From Neopestalotiopsis rosae (lineage: Eukaryota > Ascomycota > Sordariomycetes > Amphisphaeriales > Sporocadaceae), in contig JALGAS010000008.1 of NCBI GenBank assembly GCA_023078685.1, positions 3,100,001 through 3,164,000 of the forward strand: a stretch of 64,000 bases of DNA, read 5' to 3'. The notes beneath the pieces are model-generated. The model searched no databases, was not told the origin of the DNA, and saw only the letters and a program-made list of their open reading frames with translations. Made by a program: the position numbers and the translations under genes. Positions 1 to 10,500 of this stretch are shown here, piece after piece (the stretch's first letter is position 1; each line of letters opens with the position of its first letter).

Positions 1-157
1 TGAATTCGCATACCTCCGGGACACCCTTCTCGAGAGAGGCCGACGCCGCATCGGTGGTGACGGTTCTGAAAGCACCAACGGTGGGAGCGCGGGCTGCGCG
101 GGCAGCACGCAGCGAAGGGGCAGCAGCCCTCTGTACCCTCAATGCGCGAGAGAACAT
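1..157 (-). CDS. Mitochondrial enzyme N-terminus, probably pyruvate dehydrogenase E1 alpha (partial)
   Basis: Minus-strand gene running off the left edge. The ATG is at 155-157. Exon 1 (157 down to 14) gives 48 codons and ends at a GTATGC donor (13 down to 8). The peptide starts MFSRALRVQRAAAPSLRAAR and is rich in Arg and Ala with no acidic residue for over 30 positions, a typical mitochondrial presequence. It continues RTVTTDAASASLEKGVPE, which I recognise as the region just before the mature part of fungal PDH E1 alpha (PDA1). That enzyme is the thiamine-diphosphate subunit that decarboxylates pyruvate in the matrix. Only the targeting region is visible and no catalytic motif lies inside the window. 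Mitochondrial import is fairly secure; the enzyme name rests on resemblance of the junction sequence. Confidence 0.55.
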   Translation of the reverse strand, partial: MFSRALRVQRAAAPSLRAARAARAPTVGAFRTVTTDAASASLEKGVPEVCEF

Positions 158-1928
158 GATGTGAGATTGAGGTCCGTCTTGAGCTCACTGGCGCTTGACG
201 AAAGGGGAGGAAGAGGGGCAAACGGAAAAAAGGGAAGGGTTCAAAGAGGTTGAAATGAGAGGATTGACAAGCTTCGTGAGATATGGAGAACCTCCGACCA
301 GCAACAAATTATTTGGCGTTGGGGATTTTCGCTGAGGATACGGAGGTACTTTGCGCTGTTTCGCTCCGAGATTTCCCTCACCAGACGTTAAATCTTATCG
401 GGTTTAGTGCTCAACGGAGCTTCGGTGGGTCTTTTCGAGCTTGTTGGGTCGCTCTAAGAAGCTGCGATAGCATAGAGATTGAATTTTTCGCGATTTATTT
501 TTATCTCTTGCTATTTGTTATCCATTGAAACTTCTGCATTGAGCTTCGGGTTTGTATTTACAGTCAATCCATTGTTCAAAAGACTTGCATAGGCCCTGCT
601 TCATTCATTTGATTGCTATACTCTGAGATCTTCGTCTTCTTCTCGTTTCTTATCGCGCATGACTTCTCTCAGTTTGCCCAACTCTCAGGGGCCCTTTTCC
701 GGGCTTCCATTTCAGAACCGGACAAGCCAAAGGCCGTTAAAGGAAGGATCCTAATTGGGCGGATCTAAACTCATCGGACCGACCTCCCAGGCCAGCCACC
801 ATACTCCTTGAAGACTCGTGATAACAAAAAGACTCAATTGGGAGCAAACAATATCTGACTTAATAGCAGCATGCCCTGAATGAACAAACCTTTTTGTTAG
901 ATTCTCTTCTCGAATCTATTCCATCGGCACCACGGCTATGGAAGCCTCGTGATCATCAATCACAGCACGAGTTTTTTATTATCCGGGGTTGCAACGTCTA
1001 TTCGGGTTCCGACGCAGCAACAGTAAGCCCCGGGTCTCTCAACTGGTGACGATTAGCCATGCTTGTGATTACTTCTCAGTCAGATCGGCCATTGTTCAAA
1101 AGAGTCAAGGCATCTCGAACACTTGACCCTTTTTCTTCCAATTACCATACTCTGATATGGTTGTCTCTCTCAAACCGATTGAGTTTGCAAGAACATCTCC
1201 GGAAAGAACGGGTTCCACAATCGATAGACAACTGCGAAGAAAAAAAATCAGATCGAAGAAGGTAATGTGAGGTTCGATTTGTCAAGATTATCATCTACCC
1301 AATTGTATAAAATAAACCTTGACCATCCCTCAAAAAGCATCAGAACACACTCTAGTAAGCGATCAAAAGTTCGTGATGTCGTTGGCCCTCTTGACCAGAG
1401 CAGGTCCATCATATGACCTCTCCTTGGATCCCGGATACGGAAATCCAGACACTATCAAGTTCCGAGGACCTTGATAGGTCATTTGTTTGTGCACATATCC
1501 CCATTGCCATGTGCTGTAACACATGACTTATTTTCTCTCTTCCCCTGGACCAAGATCCCATGCACCAAACATTGGTAAGTCGTAAATCAGTTCTCCGTGA
1601 TGCTGCCTCATCCATCATGCCCGTAACCAGCAAAGAACCCCAATTGAGTGTAAAGAAATCGCCGACTCCGATTTGCCGATGAAGTCCCTTGTCGTAAATG
1701 AATCACGGGCTGGCGCTGAAAGTTTTCCGTTTAAAGAATATAACAAAAAGAAAATAATAATAATAATAATAATAAATGAAATGGAATCCAAAAAGGTCAT
1801 GGGTGGAGTCATTATGTATATCTCCAGTATCATGGACTCAAGATCTTTTGGCATCAATCACAAGTCAGTGTGTGTAACTCGAACTTCCGGGCATTTTGCC
1901 TTCCGAGGACTCAAAGCCAGACTTGCAG
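158..1928. other. Intergenic: promoter of the left gene and 3' flank of velC
   Basis: No supportable gene. It should hold the upstream region of the left-edge mitochondrial gene and the 3' UTR and terminator of the velvet gene. Small ORFs here lack conserved motifs. An AAT trinucleotide microsatellite lies at about 1753-1775. Confidence 0.6.
1753..1775. repeat. AAT trinucleotide microsatellite
   Basis: About seven and a half AAT units in a row, in the 3' flank of the velvet gene. Confidence 0.85.
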
Positions 1929-3296
1929 CTACTTCTTCTGCTTTTTGCGCTTGGTGATTGCCGAACCACTGGCGTTGTCATCATCGTCGTCCTCCTCGTC
2001 GCTGTCTCTGCCACGGCCGCCTCTATCGTTGCCCTTTTTGATAGAGATTAGGCAGCCTTGTTCTTTCAGCTTCTTTGTCAATGGGGTGCTCGCCTGCATA
2101 CCAGGAAAGTCCTTGGCACTATAGACCGTAAAGACCTCACTCATGGTTTGAGCTCGGACCGGGTGACGTGCACCAATGAAGTTGGCCATAGGATCAACCA
2201 TGACCATCACGAATCTCAACCGGAATGTTCCAGCTGTTCGTACCGACAAGTCCGGGAAGCAAAAGAAGCAGCCCTCTCGGCCGTTCTCGTCACGCCCGTT
2301 GAACGGCGACGCTACCGTCGTGCCCATAAGTCGCCGTTGCTGTCGATACTCTTCAGGCATGAAGCTGATGTCCTTGTCGCCCGCCTCATTCCAGATGGTG
2401 CAATGTACAACGGAGAACGGGACCTCGAGACCTCTGCGAATATCCTCGGGAGTGGCGGCAGGGTCCTCAATCTTGAGCTCGACGATCGGTGGCGGGTCGA
2501 TCACGCGCCTGTCCCGTTCACCAAAGCCACAAGATCGGGCGGCAATGGGCTGCTGGCGGATACTGACAGTGTAGTTAAAACGTATCGAGGGTGTGATTGG
2601 AGACTGAATTGTGATCGGACGACCTATGGACTGCTTCCTTGAAGGGCTTTGTTGATCATTGCTGAGAAGATCTGAGATTCCAACCCTCTTGGGTTGACGA
2701 GTAGCTGCTCTAGGCGACAAAGGTCGATTAGAGAGAGGCTGAGGACGAAATCCTGGTTGGACTTGGGCACCCGAATTAGACTGATACTCCATTGGCCGAG
2801 GAACTTCGTCTCTAGCAAATCGATGACCCTGTTCATGCCGTGCTTCCTGGTTCGGCCATGAAGGAGATTGATATCGTGCTTCTGAGAATGAGTTTCGACC
2901 CGGCATTGGCGGATAACTTCGATTTGATTCCACGTCTCCCTCCATTCTACTGGTTACCGATGATGAGGATGTCGAGGGAAAGCGATTTGATCTGTCCACC
3001 GCGTATCTGGGATCATGATTGACGGAAGGAAAATCCCCTCGCGGTGGAATAGGGGAATGCGGAGACAATTGGCGTTGTGGATTGTCCCTTGCATAAAAGC
3101 CATGATGAGACGGTTGGCTCCCTCTTGGATCATGATGAGCCGGAGGAGCTTGATAATCAGGACCTCTCGTGTCTACCGCACTGGAAATAGGCGGTAGCCG
3201 GGGAACAGGACCTGGTAGCTCTTGAGGATAATATCTTGAATAAGAAGGCTGGGGTGCCCAAGTATTCGTGAGTGGTTGGCTCATGGTTTCCACCAT
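1929..3296 (-). CDS. velC: Velvet-domain regulator, VelC-like
   Basis: Single-exon gene of 455 aa. The first ~240 residues are disordered, rich in Pro, Ser, Arg and Gln (PPISS, PRLPP, RPLSPRAATRQPKR). A velvet domain follows at about residues 240-400: FNYTVSIRQQP, ARSCGFGERDRR, a long VVHCTIWNEAGDKD segment, GCFFCFPDLSVR, GTFRLRFVMV and EVFTVYSAKDFPGM. The C-terminus is acidic then strongly basic (KRKKQKK), a likely nuclear localisation signal. A C-terminal velvet domain behind a long Pro-rich N-terminus is the VelC arrangement; VosA has its domain near the N-terminus. Velvet proteins are NF-kB-fold DNA-binding factors linking sporulation and secondary metabolism. The frame is open 102 codons further upstream, but a TATA box at 3385-3392 puts transcription start after that extension. 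I chose ATG 3296; ATG 3284 is also possible. Confidence 0.88.
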   Translation of the reverse strand: MVETMSQPLTNTWAPQPSYSRYYPQELPGPVPRLPPISSAVDTRGPDYQAPPAHHDPRGSQPSHHGFYARDNPQRQLSPHSPIPPRGDFPSVNHDPRYAVDRSNRFPSTSSSSVTSRMEGDVESNRSYPPMPGRNSFSEARYQSPSWPNQEARHEQGHRFARDEVPRPMEYQSNSGAQVQPGFRPQPLSNRPLSPRAATRQPKRVGISDLLSNDQQSPSRKQSIGRPITIQSPITPSIRFNYTVSIRQQPIAARSCGFGERDRRVIDPPPIVELKIEDPAATPEDIRRGLEVPFSVVHCTIWNEAGDKDISFMPEEYRQQRRLMGTTVASPFNGRDENGREGCFFCFPDLSVRTAGTFRLRFVMVMVDPMANFIGARHPVRAQTMSEVFTVYSAKDFPGMQASTPLTKKLKEQGCLISIKKGNDRGGRGRDSDEEDDDDDNASGSAITKRKKQKK

Positions 3297-3384
3297 GATC
3301 GGGTTTGAAATGGATATCGAAATGTTGAGGCCAGAATCTGGCAAGATATCCTCTTTCAAGGGAGTGCTGGTCTCAGGAAGGGGC

Positions 3385-3392
3385 CTATATAG
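3385..3392 (-). promoter_or_regulatory. TATA box of velC
   Basis: CTATATAG on the minus strand, about 90 nt upstream of the chosen ATG. It lies inside the upstream open frame, so the upstream codons are probably untranslated. Confidence 0.45.
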
Positions 3393-5155
3393 ACGCATAG
3401 ACGCGAGATTTAGCGGCTCGGCTGTGTCCTCGATGTATTGGCTGCACTCAATGTACCAAAGGACGCTCCTTGCAGACCAGCCTTGCAGGAGCAGATACCG
3501 ACGGCTTGGGTAAGGGTACGATTGACAGGAACCCCAGGCAAGCTTTTTCGGGAGAAAAAGCAAAAAACAACCACCACCTTTTGTGGCTCGCTCGGACAAC
3601 AAGACAAGACCCCAACAAAGGTTGCGGGCGTATCGTCGCTCGCTCGCGTGGATTCCCGCTCCCCACGCCTATTCCGGACCGGTGTGCAAGCGTGGCCTGC
3701 CGTCAATTTAAAGATGAGCTGGCGGCGGAAAGAAAGACGCAGCAGACTGGATCAGATGCAGTGTTCTCAATATGTTCGATTGAGACAATCGTCGGCTGTC
3801 CCTCCGCGCTTGGTGGGATTTTGAGACGCACCAAAGCAAGCAGGCGGCCTAGGTTGATCCTTGTACGAGTGCTGACCGTCACACGTCTATCGAATTGCAC
3901 GACTATAAACCACGGAGCTGTGGGGTCGTATTCGGGAGTAGAAGCAATTCAAGATGCTTTTTAAACTTCGACAAGATTTAAAGAAAAAAGGAAGGGGTAA
4001 AAAGAAGGATAATGGGTGTGATATGATGACCTGATGAGAGGAAAAAAAAGAGGAGGACCGAGCATGGAAATTTTCACCCCCGACCGTTTTTCCCTCGTCT
4101 CTGGGTAGTTTGGTAGAATAGGCGCTGCGACCAGCTTTTGCTATAGTTGTATTGTTGATTAGTGGCGGGGGCATAGGCACTATCAATACCTTGCGGGTTG
4201 AGCAAAGGGACTCCCACACAAAATTCTTGCTGTCAATCCAATCCCACGCAAGCAGGCGGCCAGTGTCCCGGCCTTGGTTCCGTGCAGATCACGTCGGAGC
4301 CCAGCAGCGAGCAGCGAGATGGGAGCAAGCCCCTGGTTCAGGCCTCTGACTCTGTTTGGACAAAATACTCGAAGTCGCAGCGGGATGTATGCAGATTGAC
4401 TTGTGGTGGCCCAGGTGCCTGGTGCTTGCTTGCCCGTGCTTTGGACGACAAAAGTCAAGTGAAGGCTGGTAACCCAGGAGGCAGTATACAACGCAGGGCA
4501 AAAGCAGCAAAGTGGACAAAGGAGGCGGCCAGTGTCTGTAATTGGATCAACATGAGCTGCTGCTCATGGGATACATGCCACCGTACTACTTGTACTATCC
4601 GAGGCACGTACCGAGTATGTATGTATATTTGGCAGCGTTATGTAGCGGATGCGTAATGAAAGAGTGAATGATTGAGCGGATCCTCTGTTGACTGAAAAGA
4701 GCCTCGTACACTAGGTTCCAGTAGTAGGCATGCAACAGAATGCAACGGGGCCTAAAGCAATAGATTCTTTTGTTTCCAGAAAACCGGTCAGTGGAATAGG
4801 GTGGCGGCCACTGGGAACATTCCCATGTATCAACGACTGGCTGGGGCGCGACCTATGTATTAAGCGAGCCTCGAAGACGGCCTTTCAGGTGGAGGGAAGG
4901 AGAAGTTATTAGGTAGGCTTTACCTACATAGTATATGGACCATCTTCCTTTCGCCTTGACGAGATGCTCAAAGGGGAAATCGACTGACTAGCTCGATGCA
5001 TGGCAGCTGCAACAGGCCTCGAGTGTCGATTGAACCTTAACAGAGTGAGTACTGTAGTACATACGATGCTGCTGCTGCTACATATTTGATCGGCGATCTG
5101 AAAAAGAATTATGTATGTATATGCAGTGCAGCAAGTACATACATACATACAGACA

Positions 5156-5190
5156 GACATACATCAATGTTCTATATATTGATGTATGTC
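5156..5190. repeat. Perfect 13-bp inverted repeat (hairpin)
   Basis: GACATACATCAAT (5156-5168) and its exact reverse complement ATTGATGTATGTC (5178-5190) are separated by a 9-nt AT-rich spacer. It is embedded in ATGT/ACAT simple repeats, which make palindromes easier to arise. Confidence 0.85.
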
Positions 5191-6885
5191 ATTGTATGTA
5201 TCAGTCAATCAAAATTCATGGTGGTACAAAGGAGGTGATTTCCGAGTTACCGGACTGTGGCAGAGGGAAGGCTGGCTCTTGGCTGGCTGGCTCTGAAATG
5301 AATGAAGCGAGGAGGTCTTGCTTGGGTCTTAGGTCCTGCCTGGGTGGATGTGGGTGTAGTGTGGGTATGGGATGGATGGATGGCTTAGATTTGGATGGGT
5401 GGTATGGTGTGCTGGTCGTTCCATTATCCTGGAAAGCGGTAGAGCAACGAAACCCTCCCAATAAAGGCAGGAACAGGGCATGCAGGCCATAACCCGCGGC
5501 AGTAGCTTCCAGTTGCTAATGTTGCTAATCCCAGGCAAGAACAAGAATACTACAGTAGCATAGTACAGTAGCTTGAGTAGGTTAATGTGCAATGTAGGCT
5601 GGGTGACCTCACTCACACCTCCCTGTGGGGAAGCCAAACAGGGCCTGTGGGTTTCCCGTAGGCCTCATCAAGCTCTGTTCGTTCCTTCTGTCTGGTGCCT
5701 TGGGCCTGTGAGACGTGGGATGAGCTTTTATCCCACCTGTACCTAGTAAACCTCCATACAACAAACAGATGGGTGCATATTTGACTCCATCCACATTCAT
5801 CCCGCGTCTTTGATGCCAATGAAGATAATATCCGTGCCGCGCATCTGCGGTTCAAGCTGCCCTCAGCTAGAGAGAGTCTGACCCGGAAGAATAGCTTCGA
5901 GTGTTTGATCTCGGATATAAACGGTTCATTCATGCTTCAAGATCTCCCTTGCAATGGGTTTTGATTCGGTCCATGCTCCCCCCCTCTCGACCCGCGCCGT
6001 GGGATTTGTCGATGCATTACCCAAACCAAGACCTTTGTTACGAGAACCGAGATTACGGCTTCGGCGGCTAATATTGAACATTCAGGTACTATTCCGTAAT
6101 GTCCTGATAACTCAGCTAATACTTGCACCGCCGGATACATCCATTCGCCTCCATGCATGAGGAAAAAAAAAAAGTTGGATCTGTTCTGGGACGAATCGGA
6201 TTTTCGCAGTCTGTCGTCCGGCTTTGTGTGGCATCTCTTGATCATTCGAAACGGGGAGCCCCAAACGAAATATACTGTCGTCACGAGCCAATCACAGTCG
6301 ATATGCCAAAACCTATGAGCTGGACCTGGCTTGCGTGGGCCTCCTCCCTTCTCTTCCCCCCAACTCGGGACCCGCTCTCAGAGGACCCCCTCAAGCTCAT
6401 GATGTTGGCAAGGTTGGTGTGGGATGGGGTTGGCAAAGACCCCTGGGAAAATCATCCCCAGGGCATGGGCTTCAGTGATCAGCCTTCCCTAATCAAGCCC
6501 CAAATACATTCTCGACACTCGGCTCCGTCGATGCTTTGGCTAATGTCAAACGCGATTCGCTCAATACCGCGATCGCCGTACACCAATATGCGACCTGCCG
6601 GCGCACGATCAAGTTGAACAAGACGCAGCTGGATGTTGCTCTGGTCCAATAATTCATTGACAGTATGATACCATGAGAGAGCAGGTATGGGGCCACTTGA
6701 CCTCCATCGTAGCCAGCATATTCGGTCACTGTCACAATTTACGTGGGGCCATGTATGCCACTTGACCTGCTAAACAGCACCGACCAGGTTCGCAACGAAA
6801 GAAATTTTAAATGGCATGACACAGTTCTTACTCATGATGGTAGCAAACCTTGGGGCAAGCAATCGCAAAATCTTACAAATTTCAC

Positions 6886-6905
6886 AAAAAAAAAAAAAAA
6901 AAAAA
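6886..6905 (+). repeat. Poly(A) tract, 20 nt
   Basis: Uninterrupted run of 20 A. No LINE or SINE-like coding sequence is seen upstream and no target-site duplication was recognised, so it is described only as a homopolymer. Confidence 0.9.
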
Positions 6906-7201
6906 CATACTTCTCCCTGTGGGCCCGGCCCACGTACAAGAAGCGAGCAACCAGGTCGCCGTCATCTGAAGCACAGCAGCCATATATTCGGGGACTTGGC
7001 ACCTCCCAGCGGCTGGCTGCGTTGTCTTGCTTCGTTTCCGGATGCCTGGTGGTCGCCTCAGTCCTGTGCAACTTTGCCACGCCATTGATGACGCTCCCGA
7101 CCTACCTGATGTTGCTCAGTGCATAGCACCCGGGACAAGTCTGGAGTATGGATGGCCTGGACCCTGGATGAAGCGTTTCCGGGTCCAATCTTTCAGAGCT
7201 C

Positions 7202-7540
7202 TCAAGGCAACGTCGCTAGCCGAACAACAAAGCCTATAGGCACAAGCATACATATGTTTTGCGAATCGTAAATTGTCATTCCTGCCAGAGGAGCAACTCC
7301 CACGGACGCCCGGCGTTGTTGCACGGGTTTCGACAGGGTCTGTGATGCAGGGAGCATGTCAATACCTTGCTCTCTCTTGCGCCATCGAGATGTGGACAGG
7401 CCTAAAGATGCCAGCCACGGGATAAAGGCACCAAACTGCGCCGGCGTGTAGATGTTGACCTCGAACATGGCCACCGGATGAGGCCCAATCGCCTTATCCC
7501 AGAATGAGTAGACAGAGAGTTCAGGGACTATATCAATCAT
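7202..7540 (-). pseudogene. DOPA 4,5-dioxygenase-like fragment
   Basis: The first ~43 codons from ATG 7540 closely resemble the core of fungal DOPA 4,5-dioxygenase family proteins (extradiol ring cleavage): VPELSVYSFWDKAIGPHPVAMFEVNIYTPAQFGAFIPWL. The conserved GPHPVAMFEV segment keeps its His. After residue 43 the similarity stops abruptly where the family continues with a hydrophobic strand and a second His-containing HPNT motif; the remaining ~70 codons look random. The usual N-terminal His-containing segment was not found in about 600 nt upstream. Either this is a decayed gene or introns hide the rest. I favour a gene remnant because neither flank can be completed. Confidence 0.5.
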
Positions 7541-10500
7541 ACTATTAGCATACTACTTTGTTTGATCTCTTAATCTGCAGGGGTCAACCTACACTGCACC
7601 AAGGGGAGATCTGCAAGATGGTAACCCTAGTTCCCGGTCGACTATTCACTCGGAACCACTACCATTACCATATCATGGCTTGCTCATAGGCTACCGATGC
7701 TCAAGTCTGCTTCTAGCCGAGCAGGGTCTCATCTCTTGATCTATTCATCCTGAGCATTTACTGCAGGAGCAAAAAAAGACCCCTACGCTTCTAGTATACT
7801 GTACTCACCATTTGCCTAGTTGGTCTGGTTGGATACAGTATGTACGGCAGAGTTGACGATACAGTGGGAAGGATTCAGCAGCATGCACAAGCATCCGAGC
7901 CATCCTCCCGTCGACCTACCCGCATTAGAGTATCTAGCATTAGCCCTGTCACGTTGACCGACTTCTCAAAAACAGCTTCACGAAACACCATTTCTTTGAA
8001 GGAACAACAAGTTCAAGGTACTTTTCGACACGAATTTGTGCGCTTGACCAATATGTGAAAGAGCTTCTACATGACACCAGACATAGAGCTCCGCACTATA
8101 TGGGAACGGGACCGCTATTGCTTATGCTGCAAAAGCATTTCCGCACCGGCTCACATGCAAATATATATCCACCAGTCCGAGCCACAGTTGACACTCCGAT
8201 CCCGAAGCCACGAGTGCTCAGCTGGTCTCCGTGGCCCAGGCGGAAGCAGCGCGTCGAAACATGATATACGCCACACCTCCAAAGCCACGAGAATACGCTC
8301 CGAAATCTTCTGACAGAATATTACCTGTCATTCTGGTGCTTCCTTTGCCAGAGCTGATTTTGCGCTAATTGTTAGAGCAAAAGTACGTGCATAGATTTCA
8401 AATGGCTTGCATTTCTTTTCGTTCTGTCGAAACAAAAAGTCTAAACAAATGGTCACAACGCTATCTGCGAGATTAAGGATGTGGAACGCTAAGAGCCACC
8501 ATTTATGGTGCTGCGCCTATACTTGCTCAACTCTGATGCCACATTGGAAGCTGTCAGGCAGTTCGCTAATCCCTAAATCTCTACAGTAGTCCAGGGTCTT
8601 CAAAATGGGCCCATATTCTGGCGGGATGCACGGTCTGTGATGTTGAAGTGTCAATAAGCCTGCCAGGCTGCCTGGGAATGCAATCTTTCGGCTCCGGTCG
8701 CTGTCAAGCAAATCCTCGGTTGAGACCTCGAAATCCATGGGACATTAGCTCATCTGGACCATATTCGACCGTGGTACGCTACGATTGAACCCTGTCACGA
8801 GAGAGACTATGTCATTCCACATGCTGTCTCAGATAATATTCCGGCCTATTATACCCCAGACTGAGCCTCTCAAGTCTGGTACCGTAATACCCACTGCGTG
8901 GAGTCGCGCCGTTCCTTGACTGCCAACGGTTTGTCCCTCGAAACAGCCCATGGGCGTCAGAATGACTGCAACCACGGCAGATGCTTTGATAGCTGCGAGC
9001 CCCTCGCTTGTATGAATGTCACCTAGACTGATCCCATGGCAGGGTTGGAACACGACGACATTAGAAAAAGCTTCTCGTCGTGGTTGTGTTGGTGGTGTTG
9101 CACAATACATGGAGCAGAAACTTTATAATGGCAAAGAACCATTAAGAATGCTTCCATGGAATTAGGTCATCCGACAGCGCACTCCAAGCGCCTAAGAACA
9201 GAGGAGCAACCGTCTTACTCGAGGATGACTGATCATTTTTTGCCAACGAAGATCATACGACAATCTGCTGTATATGTGCAAATCGCTGAAGTTCGCACTC
9301 CGGCGGAGTCGTATTAGCGCTTGCCGCGGCACTTATTACAAGACTTGCACAAGACAAACATGATGTTGAATGACTTGCCGAGGACCTCCTTCAACTCCTT
9401 GCGGCACACTCTCCCACCGCCCACTTCTGCCCTTGTCGGCTGTCGAGGACCCCTGTACATCCCTAGTCCAGCTAGCCACGAGGATTCTGCGTTGGGCGCT
9501 GAGTCGAAGCAGGTAGGGACTCGACATCCCAGTCGACTGACAGGACTGACTGCAAGGTGTTCTATATCTACCTGTCATCGATTAAACCTTATCCCACAAT
9601 TCGATGTGCGCCAACATGCAGACACTCAATTGATCGTCGAATACCTGCTTCTCGTCTTCTCTCGAAACCAGCATGATGAATACCCGGAAGCCGACAATGA
9701 CTTGAGGCACTTCGGAACGACGAATGGGGAAACATTTGGGAGGAAAAAGCCTGTTTTCACTGCGCACCTGGCATTACAGAAGAAAGGAGCAAGAACAGAA
9801 AGATTGTAACAGCGGACAAGTCTATTCGCTACAATCACGCGACTTTCTTCATCTGCAGGTCCTCCGAAATCTTGTGTTACGTTCCTGCCACTTGTCAGAA
9901 GAAGCAGAAGAAGCGTTGTGATGGCCAGGGAAAGAAACCAAACATACTCCCCAAGGCATGTCAAAACGTCACTCTTATGTCCTCGATGCCACGCAACCTA
10001 CACTGCCAACCACCGTTTCGTCGAGATGCTTCCTGTCATCAAAATAGACCAGTGCTTGGCACAGCCTCCAGGGTCTCGTACTGGAAGGGCTGTCTTGGGT
10101 AGCAGCCGAAAACATTTGCCCTTTTGAGGATGCCATCCTATTTGACGTCGCCCCTTCTTGAAGGGCCTTCATTCTGGTCGGGTGTCATCCCCTTGCTATG
10201 TCTGGCATAATTCAACGGCACTTGACTCAAGGGGTGAGCGGCTATCTGTTCCTTGTTCTCGTTTTTTTGGGCGGAAACGAAGCCGGGTAAAGTGGGCAAC
10301 AGATAGGCTGCTCTGGGCTTCTTCCCCCGACACCAATCCTGCGCATGGGTAATGTAGTGGTGGTGTTCGAGATTGAGTTGAAACCAGTGCCGAACTTGGC
10401 CTTTTTCTGGTTTATTTCTTCCATGAACCAGTCGAAGGGGAAAGCCAACGCGACTCTATTTCTGGTTCTGTTCCCCCACTAACCTTAGGCTCCTAACATC

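Larger units (their letters stand above)
3603..7201. other. Intergenic, gene-poor
   Basis: No gene supported. It holds the upstream region of velC, TATG/ATAC-rich simple sequence around 5110-5205 with a perfect 13-bp inverted repeat, GGAT-rich sequence near 5370-5400, and a 20-nt A run at 6886-6905. ORFs here are short, overlap on all frames and show no motif. Confidence 0.55.

Noticed and set aside
3297..3602. 102-codon in-frame extension upstream of the velC ATG
   Set aside because: It begins with TTG, and a TATA box at 3385-3392 lies within it. It is more likely promoter and 5' leader.
1753..6905. Microsatellite and poly(A) tract as traces of retrotransposon insertion
   Set aside because: No reverse transcriptase or integrase fragments and no target-site duplications were found near either.
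8829..9110. 93-codon minus-strand ORF with a hydrophobic stretch
   Set aside because: No recognisable motif, no splice context and no homologue recalled. Length is within chance for this base composition.
9745..10102. Open plus-strand frame rich in Cys and Lys (about 119 codons)
   Set aside because: No ATG near the start, irregular Cys spacing that fits no zinc-finger or Zn2Cys6 pattern, and other frames are equally open.
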